DNA from: Polytrichum commune
Lineage: Eukaryota; Streptophyta; Polytrichopsida; Polytrichales; Polytrichaceae
DNA length: 64,000 nucleotides
Assembly: GCA_950295325.1 (NCBI GenBank)
Contig: OX485806.1
Coordinates: 40,052,001 to 40,116,000 of the forward strand
Reading direction: 5' to 3'
In this document: in pieces, positions 23,234 through 35,420 of the stretch
Position numbering within the stretch: position 1 is the stretch's first letter
Layout of the letters: each line of letters starts with the position of its first letter
The notes under the pieces: model-generated
What the model was told of the DNA's origin: nothing
The model's database searches: none
What the model saw: the letters and a program-made list of their open reading frames with translations, nothing else
Position numbers and translations under genes: made by a program

Positions 23234-24477
23234 TCATATATGATAATTTCAGGAGGAGGTGAATAATGCTCTACTTTGATGATTAAGGTATTCATACAAG
23301 CTCCAAATATTACAAGGAGAATGGTTTACACCTCAATCTCAATTTGTCAATCATGTTGATTCAAATATATGTGTTTAATTGTGCTAAGAGAAGTGGGCTA
23401 ATCCACCAAGTAAATGTATGTTTAAAGCACACTGCCTTTGAAGAGGTCCAAGTCAAAGGGGTGCTTTCCACTACCTAGAGCTTGAGCGTCTGTGATTATT
23501 CACTTTTAAAATCTCTCAAAAGTGGACATGAATTTCGAATGTGCTTTACAAATTACAAGCTTGAGGATTTGAGGATCCAAATCCAAATTTCACACTTACT
23601 TTGTGGCAAGAATTTTCAAATAATGTTTCATGATATCCTTAATGATATGTTGGATTCAACAAGCAGGTTGGAAAAATTATTCATGGGGTCATGGCACACG
23701 ACGATATGTATTGAAAATATCCATGGAGGTATGGGTCACAACCAATCATTTTTTGCAAAACCAATTTATAGCTTCTAGAGGTATATAGACAAATTAGACT
23801 CATATTTGATGTCACCATAACACATGGAATATGTTTTTGTATCAATTTCATTTGAGCTTACATGCTTATTAATAAAAAAAATCAATATTTTTGTATCAAA
23901 TTGTTAAAAAAAACAATGCAATACAATATAGGCATAGGAAAATGTAGCTTTGAACCCTAAAATTTAGTCTGATTGTAAGTCAGAATGTCAAGCCATACAA
24001 CATTGAATAAGATTCCACATTTCATTGGTATCTCAACTTTGAATTATTTATGATTGTCTTAAACTTTCTTTGCGGGTCATTTGAGACACTTAAATAGTAT
24101 CAACACCAAATCACTAGAAGTATTACAATTCCACCTGTTGTTTTCATGCATGCATTCATTTACCCTTAAATTGTCTACCACATCTTCTGGAAAGAAAAAA
24201 TAATTTGGCCCAACTGCCCATAAAATGACGAAACTAGAGCACATTTTTTTCATTTTTATTGTTGTAGAAGAAGGCAACTTGATTTTCCATTGCTCCCAAC
24301 ACCATCTAAAATTAGAAATGCCTTTTGGCCTCCAACGCAGTTCTCCATTGCACCAACCCTATGTGTGGACAATGTGCATTGTGCTTGAGGAGAACACCAT
24401 TAATTATGTCTATGTGAGGCCAACTAGTTCTCGATTTGCTTAGACATTGTGCACATATCAAGGTCAGTGAGAACTTC
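23234..24477. other. Intergenic, no gene recognised
   Basis: The 98-codon + frame at 23,482-23,778 and a 72-codon frame at 24,225-24,443 match no family I know. The stretch after 23,700 resembles a transcript end (aataaaaaaaa at about 23,871) but cannot be assigned. Confidence 0.4.
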
Positions 24478-24480
24478 TTA

Positions 24481-26464
24481 ATGCCGGTTTACACTACGGT
24501 GGAGAAGGCCTCCGGTCGGTCAAGAATGCTTGGCCAAGACATGGTTATATGAGGCAAATGGTGGATGTGCCGGAGAAGAATTAAAGGCAATAAAATATTT
24601 CTTAAGGAGTCTTGACCGGTTGAAGTCTAAACACCTAGAGGAGAAGTTTAGCGGAGAAGTCCACCGGTGAAGAGAAGTTCACCTAATGGTGAAGATTTTT
24701 TGTGATAAAAAACCATAATTCTCTACATTCGCATTGTATCAAAAGATTTCAACAAGAATTGTGTTCATAAGAATTGTGTAATATAATGTTCAATTTTATT
24801 CAAAAGATAAGGAAAATTGCCAAATTGCCAACTGTCAAGTTTGGCCCATGTAGGAAATAAATGTCTCCTTGGGTGTTTAAGAATGAAGAGGGGAAAACCC
24901 ATACACATTGGACAAAGCACTACTCTTTGGTATTATTTAAGACATGCTCTCCTCTTAATCATCCTCATCAATTTCTCTCTTCTTATCTTTGATCTTCAAT
25001 CATGGATAATTCTCAAAATAATCTTCAAAATAATTCTCACTACCAATGAGGTCATCCTCATCTTGGCTACTACCAAACTGAAATTGTGAGTAACCAACCA
25101 TTGCGAAAAAAAATTGCACAAAAAAAATCGCTAAGGAGCTACTACAGCAAAGAGAGAGAGCTGGGCCTTTCTTGGTAAGAACTAAGCTTATATTCAAGCA
25201 TAGTCATATTCAGAAAACATCCTCCATACAGAGGCCATTCCATTCAAATACATATCTTTGTACTTTTAACAAAAAACCGGGTGGGTGGGTGGGATCCCTC
25301 CTCCTTTCAATACAATGCATGTCCTAGTAACTCTATCACATGGTGTAACCATGGGTTAGCACCACCTATTGTATGCAATCCATAACCTCTAACTCTACAT
25401 CCTTTACTTTGTTTAGAATAACCTTGTATGTACTAAACAACTTATGGTCAAACACTTGATAGGACCTTTGTCATCATATGCACTTCAAAGTATAACCCAA
25501 TAATCAATATATGTGTAAGTATTCACTCTCTTCATTATGGAATACATACAATATAATAACACAAAGTGTATGAACCCAAAAAGATAAGCAAAACCTAAGG
25601 ATGTCGTTCAAAATTGTGAAGGGTCTGCCTCACCTGTGCCCATGCAACCAACCAACAAAAAATGAGGATCAGTCACGTACACGAGGTGAATAACAGCAGA
25701 ACCCAATTGTTATCTATGTCACACAATCATACAACAATACATCTACTGATTTTGCATTACCACATACTCCGAAAAAGAGTATTATACATGTTCCTTTGCC
25801 ATTGAAGTTTCTTGTGGGGCCGGATTGAAGCACTTAGCCTAAACCACCCACTAGTTAACTTCCTCTACCCTAATCCAAGAGTTTACCAAAGATAAACGCC
25901 TAGTGCAGTTTAACCTTTGAGTGAAAGGGTGCATTCTCAAGCCCTTGCTCTTGTTATACTATTAGGTTTTCAACCTTGTCCGTAGATGCAATGATCAGAA
26001 TCTATGGTGGACAATAGTTAGGTAGAGATCTTTTCACCCTAGGGTACTTACCCTTCAGAGATTATATTTACTGATCTCAGTAATTTATGTATGGCAAAGT
26101 AAAAACATAGTATAGAGAGAGAGAGAGAGAGAAGCTTGCCAACACCTTAGGTTTTGAAAAAAACCAGATATGAAATCTACGGTCCAGATCTGTTTTTGAA
26201 AATTAAATTTTTATTGAGTTGGGCTTCTCCGGAGGAGGAGTTTCTTGTCTGGCCTCTTGAGGCCGGAGAAGCCCAACTCCAAAAAGTGCCGCCATGTAGG
26301 CGGCCATGTCATTTTATCATCCATGAGAAAAGTTCACCATCATTTTTTTCTTCACCTAGTGTAAACACCCACCGGTCAAGAGTTGCATTTTCGACCAATC
26401 ACAATTGAGAAACGCCCCTTTTTTCATGACCGGTGGACTTCTCCACCGTAGTGTAAACCGGCCC
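24481..26464. mobile_element. Non-autonomous PIF/Harbinger-type element, 1,984 bp, TTA duplication
   Basis: The ends are GCCGGTTTACACTACGG inverted repeats continuing through tggagaag (about 25 bp). TTA flanks at 24,478-24,480 and 26,465-26,467. Both sub-ends carry several GGAGAAG/CTTCTCC motifs, and 26,217-26,277 is a hairpin with exact 15-bp arms (GTTGGGCTTCTCCGG). No transposase is recognised. A (GA)n tract lies at about 26,115-26,133. Confidence 0.87.
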
Positions 26465-26467
26465 TTA

Positions 26468-29134
26468 TACTACGACGTAGTGAAGAAGCTATTTAGAGGC
26501 TTTGGAGTACTAGGCCGAGGTGACCCTTCCTATGCGTTAACCTCAACGCAAATCTCCAAACTCTATTAAATACATGGTTTTTAGATGTACTTACCAAGTG
26601 ATTTTCTTGCTAGGCACATTTTTTTAGCACACAAATGCTTCTTGGCCACCCATAAAAATTTCCACCGTGTCTGTCTTGCTTGAGAAAAAATCCATACATG
26701 GAAATTGTTTCGAGCATTGTTCTAATTTTTTTTCACGTGGTCATAGGATACCCTACAGTTATGGACATATGACCCATGTTTTCATGAGCATGCTCACACG
26801 AGCTTGCTCATGTTCAAGTTTTTTCTTAGGCCACGAGATCCAAATTCTAACAACCATCGATATACATTGCAAACTTCTTGAGGCAAAGTTATCTTGTAAT
26901 TAATAAAAGAAAAATGAAATATTATAAAATTTCAATAGACTGACATGATAATTATAAAATATAATTCTATTATGTGCCACAATTAAGTACTACACTTTTC
27001 TTGTTACATAAGAGTAATACATATATTATAATGTAATTACATTATACACCGCTCGGTATTAAATACTTGTTCAATACAATGTATTTCACCCTTTGAGCAT
27101 TTGTTCAATGTATATTAATTAAATCGCTTCTTGAATCTTTTGCCTTCATAGCATGACTGTCTTGCAAAAATACTCAACACCCGTATTAGGTTACATGTTT
27201 AAGAGAATTGTCATCATCCTAAGATACATTTCTTCAATAACATAATACTCACTAAATCCACGTGAACAAACAAATAGCAAGGAGCATTATTATCATTATC
27301 ATCCAATAAACATCTATAAAATGACAATATGTGATAAAAATTTTGGTTTAAATGTTTTAACCACGTCAAAATGTGTGATTTAAATTATCAAACATAGTGA
27401 AAGATGTTGGCTTTTATGAACATTTTTTAGAACTATAGATAGCCTTTGACCTTATTAATTCAAGAGACCTCCTAAGTGAACAACTAATCTTGTCCAATAC
27501 ATTGCAAGGAGGGCATGTGCTTGAACCCCAAACTTCCCACGTCCAATTTCCCTCAAATCTGTCCAAAGAATATGACCTCAATTTTAATGACCGTACATAA
27601 CATTATTTAACACCCTAGATTAACCTTCCCAAAAGAGCATCAAATCGGCGCGCAATAATTTGATACTCTTTTGAGAGCAAATGTAGCGCTACCTTTGAAT
27701 ATTACTTAGTTTACTTTTGATCAATTTAGGTAGTAACTTTCACTATTTAGCATTTATTATAAAAGTTTCAAGGACAAAACCTTGATTGCACTTTTTGTAA
27801 AGACACTAAATTTGTGTGTTCCACCTTTACTTAGCCAAGCTTTATCCACAGTAAGGAGTAATAAGCTTATTTACCTTGCACCCGCCCATGGCCGCAAAGC
27901 ATACCCCGGTAGCATTGCTACTTAATATTACGTAGTTGAAGATCTATGGTTTCTTTTTGACAAGTCCAACTGTAAAATTCCTTGTAGTTTAGAGGTGACT
28001 ATTCACATCCCATTGTTTAAACGTTGAAGTTTTTTTTTATGTAGGAGGTTATGATAGGATTGTTAATAGTGGTCTTGAGGGGCGGCAATTTAGGAATTAA
28101 ATTAAGGTTGGTTTTCTTATGAAACCTCTACTCAAACCATCTCCAAATGAGAAAAATGGCTACCCTCATTCAAAATAGCACAATATACCTACTCAAATCA
28201 ACTCACAAATCTTGAAACCATTATTTTGTAAATTTTTAGAAGCTTTGCAATTTGAGGCAACGGTGTGACAATTGCTGCCTCAAATTGCGCACCTTCCGCA
28301 TGGATTTACACCCACGAACACATGTCCAACAAAAAATTCCAACAATAGATGTTTACGATATGCCGCGTATGAGTGTCATGCAGATTTTCACATCAATTGG
28401 GTTTCAACAAAAGAACATGTTTAACACATGTTGTCGTTAAACCACGGAAGTGACAAACGTCAAGCAGGCATTCGTTGACCGGTTCCACTATAAACCAACT
28501 AAGACCACACTCCCATATTTGAAATAATCCAAAAATAACTAGCTTGGTTGAATCAATATTATCCACGTAGTAGGACATAGTTGACCTACACATGAACAAG
28601 AAGAACAGTTGAAACGGTCCAAAAACTATCCGAACTGGTGTCAAAGAGGTCAAAGCGAATCATTCACGACCAAATTATGGTCACACAGGACACCAAGGGT
28701 TAAACAAAGACCTATGTGCCTCAATGACCACCTTCCTTCTTTTTTTTCATGACACCTCCCATGGTCACATTGACTCCCTAGTCCTTCCTCCTTCCCTCCC
28801 TTCAGATATGAGAGACATCCTTGATGCTTTCTCTGTCTTTGAGCTTTGTATGTCCGATCGCCTTGTCTTGTTGGCTGCAACATTTTGTGGTAAGGTGGAA
28901 CAATTTTTTAAGGTTGGATACTTAACCATGAAGCCGATCGAAGGGAAGCTTTTTGGATTCAAATTAGTCTTCATTACATGCCTATTGGCAATCCTTTGTA
29001 GAGACACAATGGGTGGGTTAGAAGGAAAGAGCACGCATTATGTTGTTGATACAGTGGGGGGGACTGGAGACCCTGGTAGTTGGAGTAGTGTTGGTGTTGA
29101 TAATTGCCAAACTACAGATAAGTAATGGAAAATT
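26468..29134. other. Intergenic, no gene recognised
   Basis: A perfect 13-bp inverted repeat (GCAATTTGAGGCA) forms a hairpin at 28,247-28,288. Short frames include a 133-codon + frame at 28,724-29,125 without a recognisable domain. Confidence 0.5.
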
Positions 29135-29570
29135 TTAGTTAATGTTAAGCTTGAGATGTGCATTTGGTACTCTGGATGTGGTCTTCATGTTGGATGCAGT
29201 GTTTCGCAGCCATGGTTGGGCCAAATGGTAATGGGAAGAGCAATGCCATCGACGCCATGCTTTTTGCATTTCTTAGATTTTGAGTTCTTATTGGGTGTGT
29301 CTATGTACAGAGATTTTTGTTCCTCATAGAAGGATGGGGGTTGTTGCTTACGGTTAAGGATGATCTTGAGATGTGCATTGCATAATTTGGATGTGATTTC
29401 TATGTGTTGGTGCAGTGTTTCTCGGTTGTGGTTGGGCCAAATGGTAGTGGGAAGAGCATTGTCATTGATGCTTTTTTTTCTTCTTTTTTTGGTGTCTTTG
29501 GTAAGCGTGTCAAACAAGTCTTTTTTTTTCAAACCCTTTTGGAAAGGTTCTCTTACAAAAATAAAAATAA
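29135..29570 (+). pseudogene. Tandem pair of SMC4-like Walker A exon fragments
   Basis: Two copies of an intron-end plus exon-start lie 216 bp apart. From 29,200 (after a gcag acceptor) the frame reads CFAAMVGPNGNGKSNAIDAM; from 29,416 (after tgcag) it reads CFSVVVGPNGSGKSIVIDA, then FGKRVKQV. The GPNGSGKS P-loop followed by NVIDAMLFVFGKRAKQ is typical of the condensin ATPase SMC4. Each copy keeps similar upstream intron sequence (cttgagatgtgcatt). The first has a stop soon after, the second has T-rich insertions, so both are dead. No other SMC4 exon was seen. Confidence 0.8.
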
Positions 29571-30257
29571 TGTCAAAAAGTATAAAGATTGCATTGCTCT
29601 ATTTTCCAGAAATTTCAGCCATGACAAGTTGTCTTGGAAAGTGTGAGAAGATATGATTTAAGAGCATCCGCACCCTTGCTCTGAAACCGTGATTCTCTAA
29701 AGGGGCAGTAGTGGGTTGTTGGTCGTGGACTGGGCTTGCCATGGAATTAGTCCCTCACCATCCTACTAGAAACGAGGATGACAATCACGAATAGGGTGCA
29801 GTTTTGGGGGCACTTGATGCGGTTGCCACAGATCATGGAGCCTGAAGATGGGTTGGCTATTGTGGCCAGTTGCTAAGGTGGCCGGGAGAGGCCAAGGACT
29901 AGGGACGTTGTGAGAGGGGCCAAGGACATTGTGAGAGGCTAAGGACGTTGTGAAAGAGTTTTTCGAGCTCAACACTGGCTTATTCAGTGGCCAACAACTT
30001 AGGATTTTCAAATAGAGGTTGTAGTTAGCTTTTTGGTTACAAACAAAACCTAGGGAAACACTCAGGGAAGACTTAAAAGGTGACTTTTAGATCATCTAGG
30101 TGTCTTAGATAAGTTTTATTAGGGAAAACACAAGGTTATATCACTTCATTTTGGATTAGGCTGACAATTGGATTATGGGTAAGGGATAAAAACTCTAAAA
30201 ACCACTCCATGTCAGTACATGCAAATGTGACAGTCTCACACCTCACTCTACTTCCTA

Positions 30258-32195
30258 GTCAATAGTCTGGCAGTGAGTTCATTTTAATTGGACCAAGGTG
30301 CGGTGCATAATCATAGGCACAACCATAGTCAATAGTCTTGCGATAGTAACCCATTTATGTCTCTTTACCGAAGCCAAGGGCACTTCGGTGTAGTCAATTG
30401 TCTTTCCTTCATTAATCCCATTTAATGTAACTTAAAAGATCAGTGCGGTAATCCTTTCAGGATAACAGTCTTCTTTGATTAGATCCAAGTTTAATTATAC
30501 AGTCCGACAATTGTCTTTTTCGTACCCGACTAGCAGCAAGGCCATCATACTCACGGTCAATGCGTCAATAGCTCATCACCACGTATGCGCGTTAACATGT
30601 TCTCACTTCTCTCCTAAACTCATTTAGTTCATTCAAGGTTTCAATTTCATATATTCCACTCTCAAGCCAATTGACTTAATAATTCATTTCATTATTACCG
30701 TTAATGTTTAAACGATTCATTTCTTAAAGTGGTAAAAGTACCAATTATACTTAATCCTTCCAAAAGGTTAGACAATAATCGGATCGTACCACAAAATAGG
30801 CAGCACGTCCATTTGTCTCCTCAGCATCAAACTGTTATTTCAAAGTCTATGGTCCTAACTTGTTGGATTTTCCATCTCCATCAAAGGTGGTAAGAGAACA
30901 GTTTCTCCATTTACACATAGAAGACAATGGTCTTGTTCCTTACTCAATTTAATTGTGCCCGGAAATCCGGTGCCACAACTCTCTAACTCTTTCACATATT
31001 ACAACGACAATAATCACTTTACTTAAATTGATTTGGAAAGGGAAATCCCATTATATTAAATGAAATCATGATGTGATTAATCTTAAAGACAAGTTAGAAG
31101 GGTGTAAGTATATCAATGAAGAGACGATAGTCTTTTGGTTAAATTAGGCACTCAAATGACATTGCAACATGTCTAAGTACATTCATATTGTCATGCAACT
31201 CAATTAACAATTTGTATACAATCCAACATCGAACACAAACTTAATGAATCCCGTTCAATGAACATCTGTGCAAAGTTTATTGACTTCATGATATTAACAT
31301 TGTTTACGGATACATAAATCTCAGAGTTTCAAAGTAAATCAAGCGCAACATTAGTTACGATCACTTACATGTCAGACTATAGACTTGACTGGGAACCCTC
31401 TCGAACGATTAAGTGATTCAATCTGAGATTACCGCAAAGGTATACTCCAGTGAGCTTTACAACTAGGCTCTCAAGACCATGGCCTAAGGTTGGACTTCTT
31501 AACTTAAAATATTTATTTCTGAACTTGAATTAGACTCATTGATTGCGTAGAATTCAATCAGACTACAAGGTCTTGTTTAAACAGATAATGATTTCATGAT
31601 TCCCTGCTCTGCACATAACTAGGTGATTCGTTCAATTAATCAACCTCTGCGAGCTTACTACACTCGGACTCCAGATTAAGACCATAGCCTCGTCAATACA
31701 TGTAATTGCCATTTCAGTAAATAGTCTTGCCAGGAAAATAAACATTGACTGATACATCATGTAAAGACTACTACCTGTAACAGGTAACTCTGAATTCAAC
31801 GTATTATTAAAACTCACACCTCAAAACTTCTAGCATTCAGACTGTGCTCCAAAATCAGACAATTGCTGAGTTACAATTCCAGTAAAATCTCCCTGGAACT
31901 GATATAATTACGATAGCAACAACAACAGACAATTGCCCTTAGCAGATGCGCATCCCACGCATGTGCTTGCAATATAAGATTTTAAAATTAAGTTCACCAA
32001 AAATCCACACACATGTCAGAGGGTTCAATAAAAAATCGCTCTCCAACTCCCAGCCTCTCGCCTACAAGACACACCTAAGGAATGACTTCTCCTCCTCTTC
32101 TCAACTCACAAGAAGTAGTTACAACCAACTTTGTCTCTTCAAACCAGGCCATCGACTTCACATGGCCTAGTTTCGCATTTCACAAGACAATAGCC
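30258..32195. repeat. Scattered GACAATAGTCTT-like motif array in the element's left arm
   Basis: About a dozen related 10-13-mers occur: gtcaatagtc (30,258), gtcaatagtcttg (30,328), gtcaattgtctt (30,393), gataacagtctt (30,461), gacaattgtctt (30,506), gacaatggtcttg (30,923), gacgatagtctt (31,123), taaatagtcttg (31,718), gacaattgc (31,857 and 31,928) and gacaatagccctt (32,184). They could be transposase or ORF1 binding sites, or decayed tandem repeats. Confidence 0.5.
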
Positions 32196-32324
32196 CTTTC
32201 ACACTAAATAGTTTATCTTTTCTGGTTCAAAGTAATGGCTATTCACACATAAAATTCAATTAAGCTCAAAAAACCAAAAAAATTGTACGACAGAGGTGTG
32301 TTGTGATATTCATTTGTTTGCAAT

Positions 32325-33493
32325 ATGGATGAAAGGCAGCAATGCCTTTTTGCAACTCGGGAGCTCTTTTTGGAGGATGATGAGGAAGACGATTTCAATG
32401 TTCTTTGGGTGATGGGATTAAAGTTGAGGGCACGACCACGTGCAATACCTAGTCATAGACATGAAATGCATGTACGCATGATGTCCGATTATTTGGATAG
32501 GGTTGTGCAAGAGACGAATACTTTGTTTAGAAAACATATGTGTGTGGTAATTTAGGTTTGTCCCCCCACCAGAAGATTACATTGGCATTATGGATGCTAT
32601 GTTACAGGTTGTGTGCTGATGCCACAGACAAGTACTGTAGGATAAGTGAGACCACTGCGACGAGGTCTATGAAACAATTTTGTCTCGCGATTAGGGATGA
32701 ATTTGAGGCTTACCATATGGGGCAACCTACGTGTGCCAACTTTGAGAAGCAATTGGCAATTAATGTTGCTCATGATTTTCTAGGGATGTTTGCCATACTT
32801 GATTGTATGCACTATGAGTGGAATAATTGTCCAATGGCTTGGCATTGGGATTTTGGTGATCACGATGGGAAATAATCCATTGTTTTGGAGGTTGTGGTAG
32901 ATGGTGGATTGCACATACGGCATGCATTTTTTGGGTTACCGGGATCCAACAACAACTTGAACGTCTTGGACTGGTCCCCTCTCATCCACAACATGTTGAC
33001 TAGCGAGGCTCGCGACATGACATTTGAGGTTAATAGTTGTCATTATGAGAGGTACTATGTACTCACAAATGGGATATATCTTGAGTAGTCATGCTTCGTT
33101 CAGAGCATCCATCAGCCGTAGGATGAGAGACGCAACCATTTCATTAAAAGACAAAAGGCGGTCTAAAAGGATGTTGAGAGATGTTTTTATGTGTTGCATG
33201 CCCGTTTCGCGGCTATTCAAAACCCTTGCCGCCATTGGAGCATGGAGGTCATCTCAAACATCATGTACACTTGTTGCATTTTGCACAACATGATATTTGA
33301 GGATGAAGGAGTTGAAGGACTTGATGATGTCATTGGTGAGTTGCATGATGGAATTGTTCCAATACAAAGAGGTTTGTCCTTTGATGTGTTAGTGACAAAT
33401 ATAATGCAAATTGAAAATGTAAACACTCATTTTGGTCTCCGAGGTGACCTAATTGAACACTTGTGGATGTTGAAAGGCGCTAATTTGGCATAA
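32325..33493 (+). pseudogene. PIF/Harbinger DDE transposase (DDE_Tnp_4, ALP1-like), broken
   Basis: Consecutive + frames match plant Harbinger nucleases: an N-terminal acidic part (ELFLEDDEEDDF), a helical region (KITLALWMLCYRLCADATD, CRISETTATRSMKQFC), the first catalytic block AILDCMHYEWNNCPMAWH, then HAFFGLPGSNNNLNVLDWSPL with the second Asp, and near 33,170 KDVERCF, consistent with the catalytic Glu, followed by IMYTCCILHNMIFEDEG. All three acidic residues are visible. Defects: a frame change near 32,540, in-frame stops at about 32,873 and 33,086, and further disruption at 33,120-33,190. Family enzymes excise and reinsert the element at TWA sites with the help of the ORF1 protein. Confidence 0.9.
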
Positions 33494-34004
33494 TACGTAA
33501 ATGTGTGACTAGTATCACAATCATTAGTAGAGACTATGGCCAATCAATGCCAAATTAAGACCACAATTGTGTGCTATGTTTGTATTTTGTGATTTTTTGT
33601 TGTGTCCAGTGACATTCCATGTGGTGGGCAATCCTAGTCCAACATGCTCAATGTTGTCCCATGACACATTATCACCACGAATATCTACATATGGGTTTCA
33701 TTGTCCCGCTCTACTACCTCTTGCCATACCACCACGAAAACCCATGGATCCAATCCCGTCCATTTCATGTTGCACGCTAGAGGGATCCTAAGGTTGACAA
33801 GTATTATGAGGTTGTCATTCTCTACAAGCCCTCTGTAAACATTAACACAACCACATGAAGGTGAACATCAAGGCATCTTGGCCACATGAAACCAGACCAT
33901 CACGAACATGAACATGGCCATACCACAAAGGCAATAAAAAAACCATGTCAAATCCAAAATGAAACCATTACGAGCATTACAAACAAGATGCCTATCACTA
34001 CCAA

Positions 34005-34293
34005 GGCTACTAAAACCAAACCATCACGAACAAGCATACCATCATGAACATCACAAACAAGGTTACGGCAGGGAGGAAAATAAATAAATTAAAAGAAAAT
34101 CAATCCTTCACGGCCACTCTGAAAAATCAGACCAAGGCAACTGAAACCAGACCATTATGAACAAACAAACCATCATGAACAAGGTTACGGCGGGGAGGGG
34201 AAAAAAATCCTTAACGGCCACTCAAAAAAATCAGACCAACAAGGCTACTGAAACCAAGCCATCACAAACAAGCATACCATCATGAACAAGGTG
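34005..34293. repeat. Tandem repeat of about 105-130 bp, about 2.5 units
   Basis: Blocks beginning aaggctactgaaacca and containing catcatgaacaaggttacgg and cggccact recur three times between the two convergent genes of the element. Confidence 0.8.
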
Positions 34294-35420
34294 ACCAAGA
34301 AATTAGAGTATCTCACCTCATGGGGGTCCCTCTCTTCATCGTCGGATTCCAACAATTCGAGAACCTCCCTATACTCGGGAATTGCAGTGCCCTCATCACC
34401 TTTGTCAAAACATTCTTTGTTGTTCTTGGGGTCACATTCATCGTCATCACATACTTTGTCGAACTCCGCCCTTGCCTCCTGCATTAGCATGTGAGTCTCC
34501 TCCGGTTATGTGTCGCCTTGGCTGCCTTTTTCTTGTACGCATGCCGCCTCAACAATTTCCGCAACTTCATGTTCATGTTGTTCCCACAATTCGTTTGCCG
34601 CCAAATCCACCACCCTATGTCGCAATTTATGCAATTCCTCCTTACGGAGCAAACGAAGATCTTCTTGACCCTACGACGTTGTCACCCGGTCCGTTGGAGT
34701 GGTAAACAAAAGCAACATGTTGTGATACTTGAGGCTTGCCGCCTTGTGTAGTGTTGTTTTGCCCATCAACTCGGCCGCCTTGGCTTGCATAAAAGTTGCT
34801 TTATCTTGGACCTTGTATGCATGTGGACATTTTTCACCGCCTTCGTGCCACTGGGCCTCAATGTGAACGCTATGCTCGTAGTTGCGTCACTTGCAGTTTC
34901 CACAACACTCACTGACCTTGGGGTGCCTACTTGGGAACCTAATTGCGACTCATCGTCAGAGGAACCCGAAAACCCTTCTAGAACGAGTTGTCAAACGAGA
35001 TGCACTAATGCCGTCAACCCACGGTGGGAAATCCTTTACCAACTCCCAACAATGTTCAAACATGAATTTGGTAGTTCTCAAGGACTTCGTGCGATAAAGA
35101 TCTTTTGCCATGGGAATTATGTTAGCTTCTTTAATACCACTTTGTACATTCTGTTTATCTGATTATATGCACCAATGAATTCTACAATGTGGTGCTTGAT
35201 CATGCCCCATTTTGATTTCAATGATCGCGCGCCCCTATGCCCCCTCGGTCTACATTTATCATAATGCACAAAATCCGTTCCCAAAAAGCGTTGCCCTTGT
35301 GTTGATTTATGCAGATCAAATCCTAAGAGATGGTTGAGACGCTCCTTGTCAATTGGCGCTCTTCCTCACGGCCAAATGTTTTCCCTTTGGCTAGATGTGC
35401 GGATCCAATACCACGACCAC
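34260..35420 (-). pseudogene. PIF/Harbinger ORF1 (Myb/SANT, NAM-associated-like), broken
   Basis: Read on the minus strand from about 35,400: GKTFGREEERQLTRSV, then NAFWERILCIM, SLKSKWGMIKHHIVEFIGAY near 35,220, MFEHCWELVKDFPPWVDG near 35,080, an Ala/Glu-rich helical stretch (QAKAAELMGKTTLHKAA) and an acidic C-terminus with VCDDDECDPKNNKE (34,245-34,490). The order trihelix-like KSLKSRWG, FxFxHCWxxLKDxPxW, coiled tail is that of the second Harbinger protein, a DNA-binding partner that imports and guides the transposase. Stops and frame changes interrupt it. Low-complexity Gly/Pro sequence upstream (35,474-35,815, with a C run at 35,620-35,637) may be its N-terminus. Confidence 0.8.
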
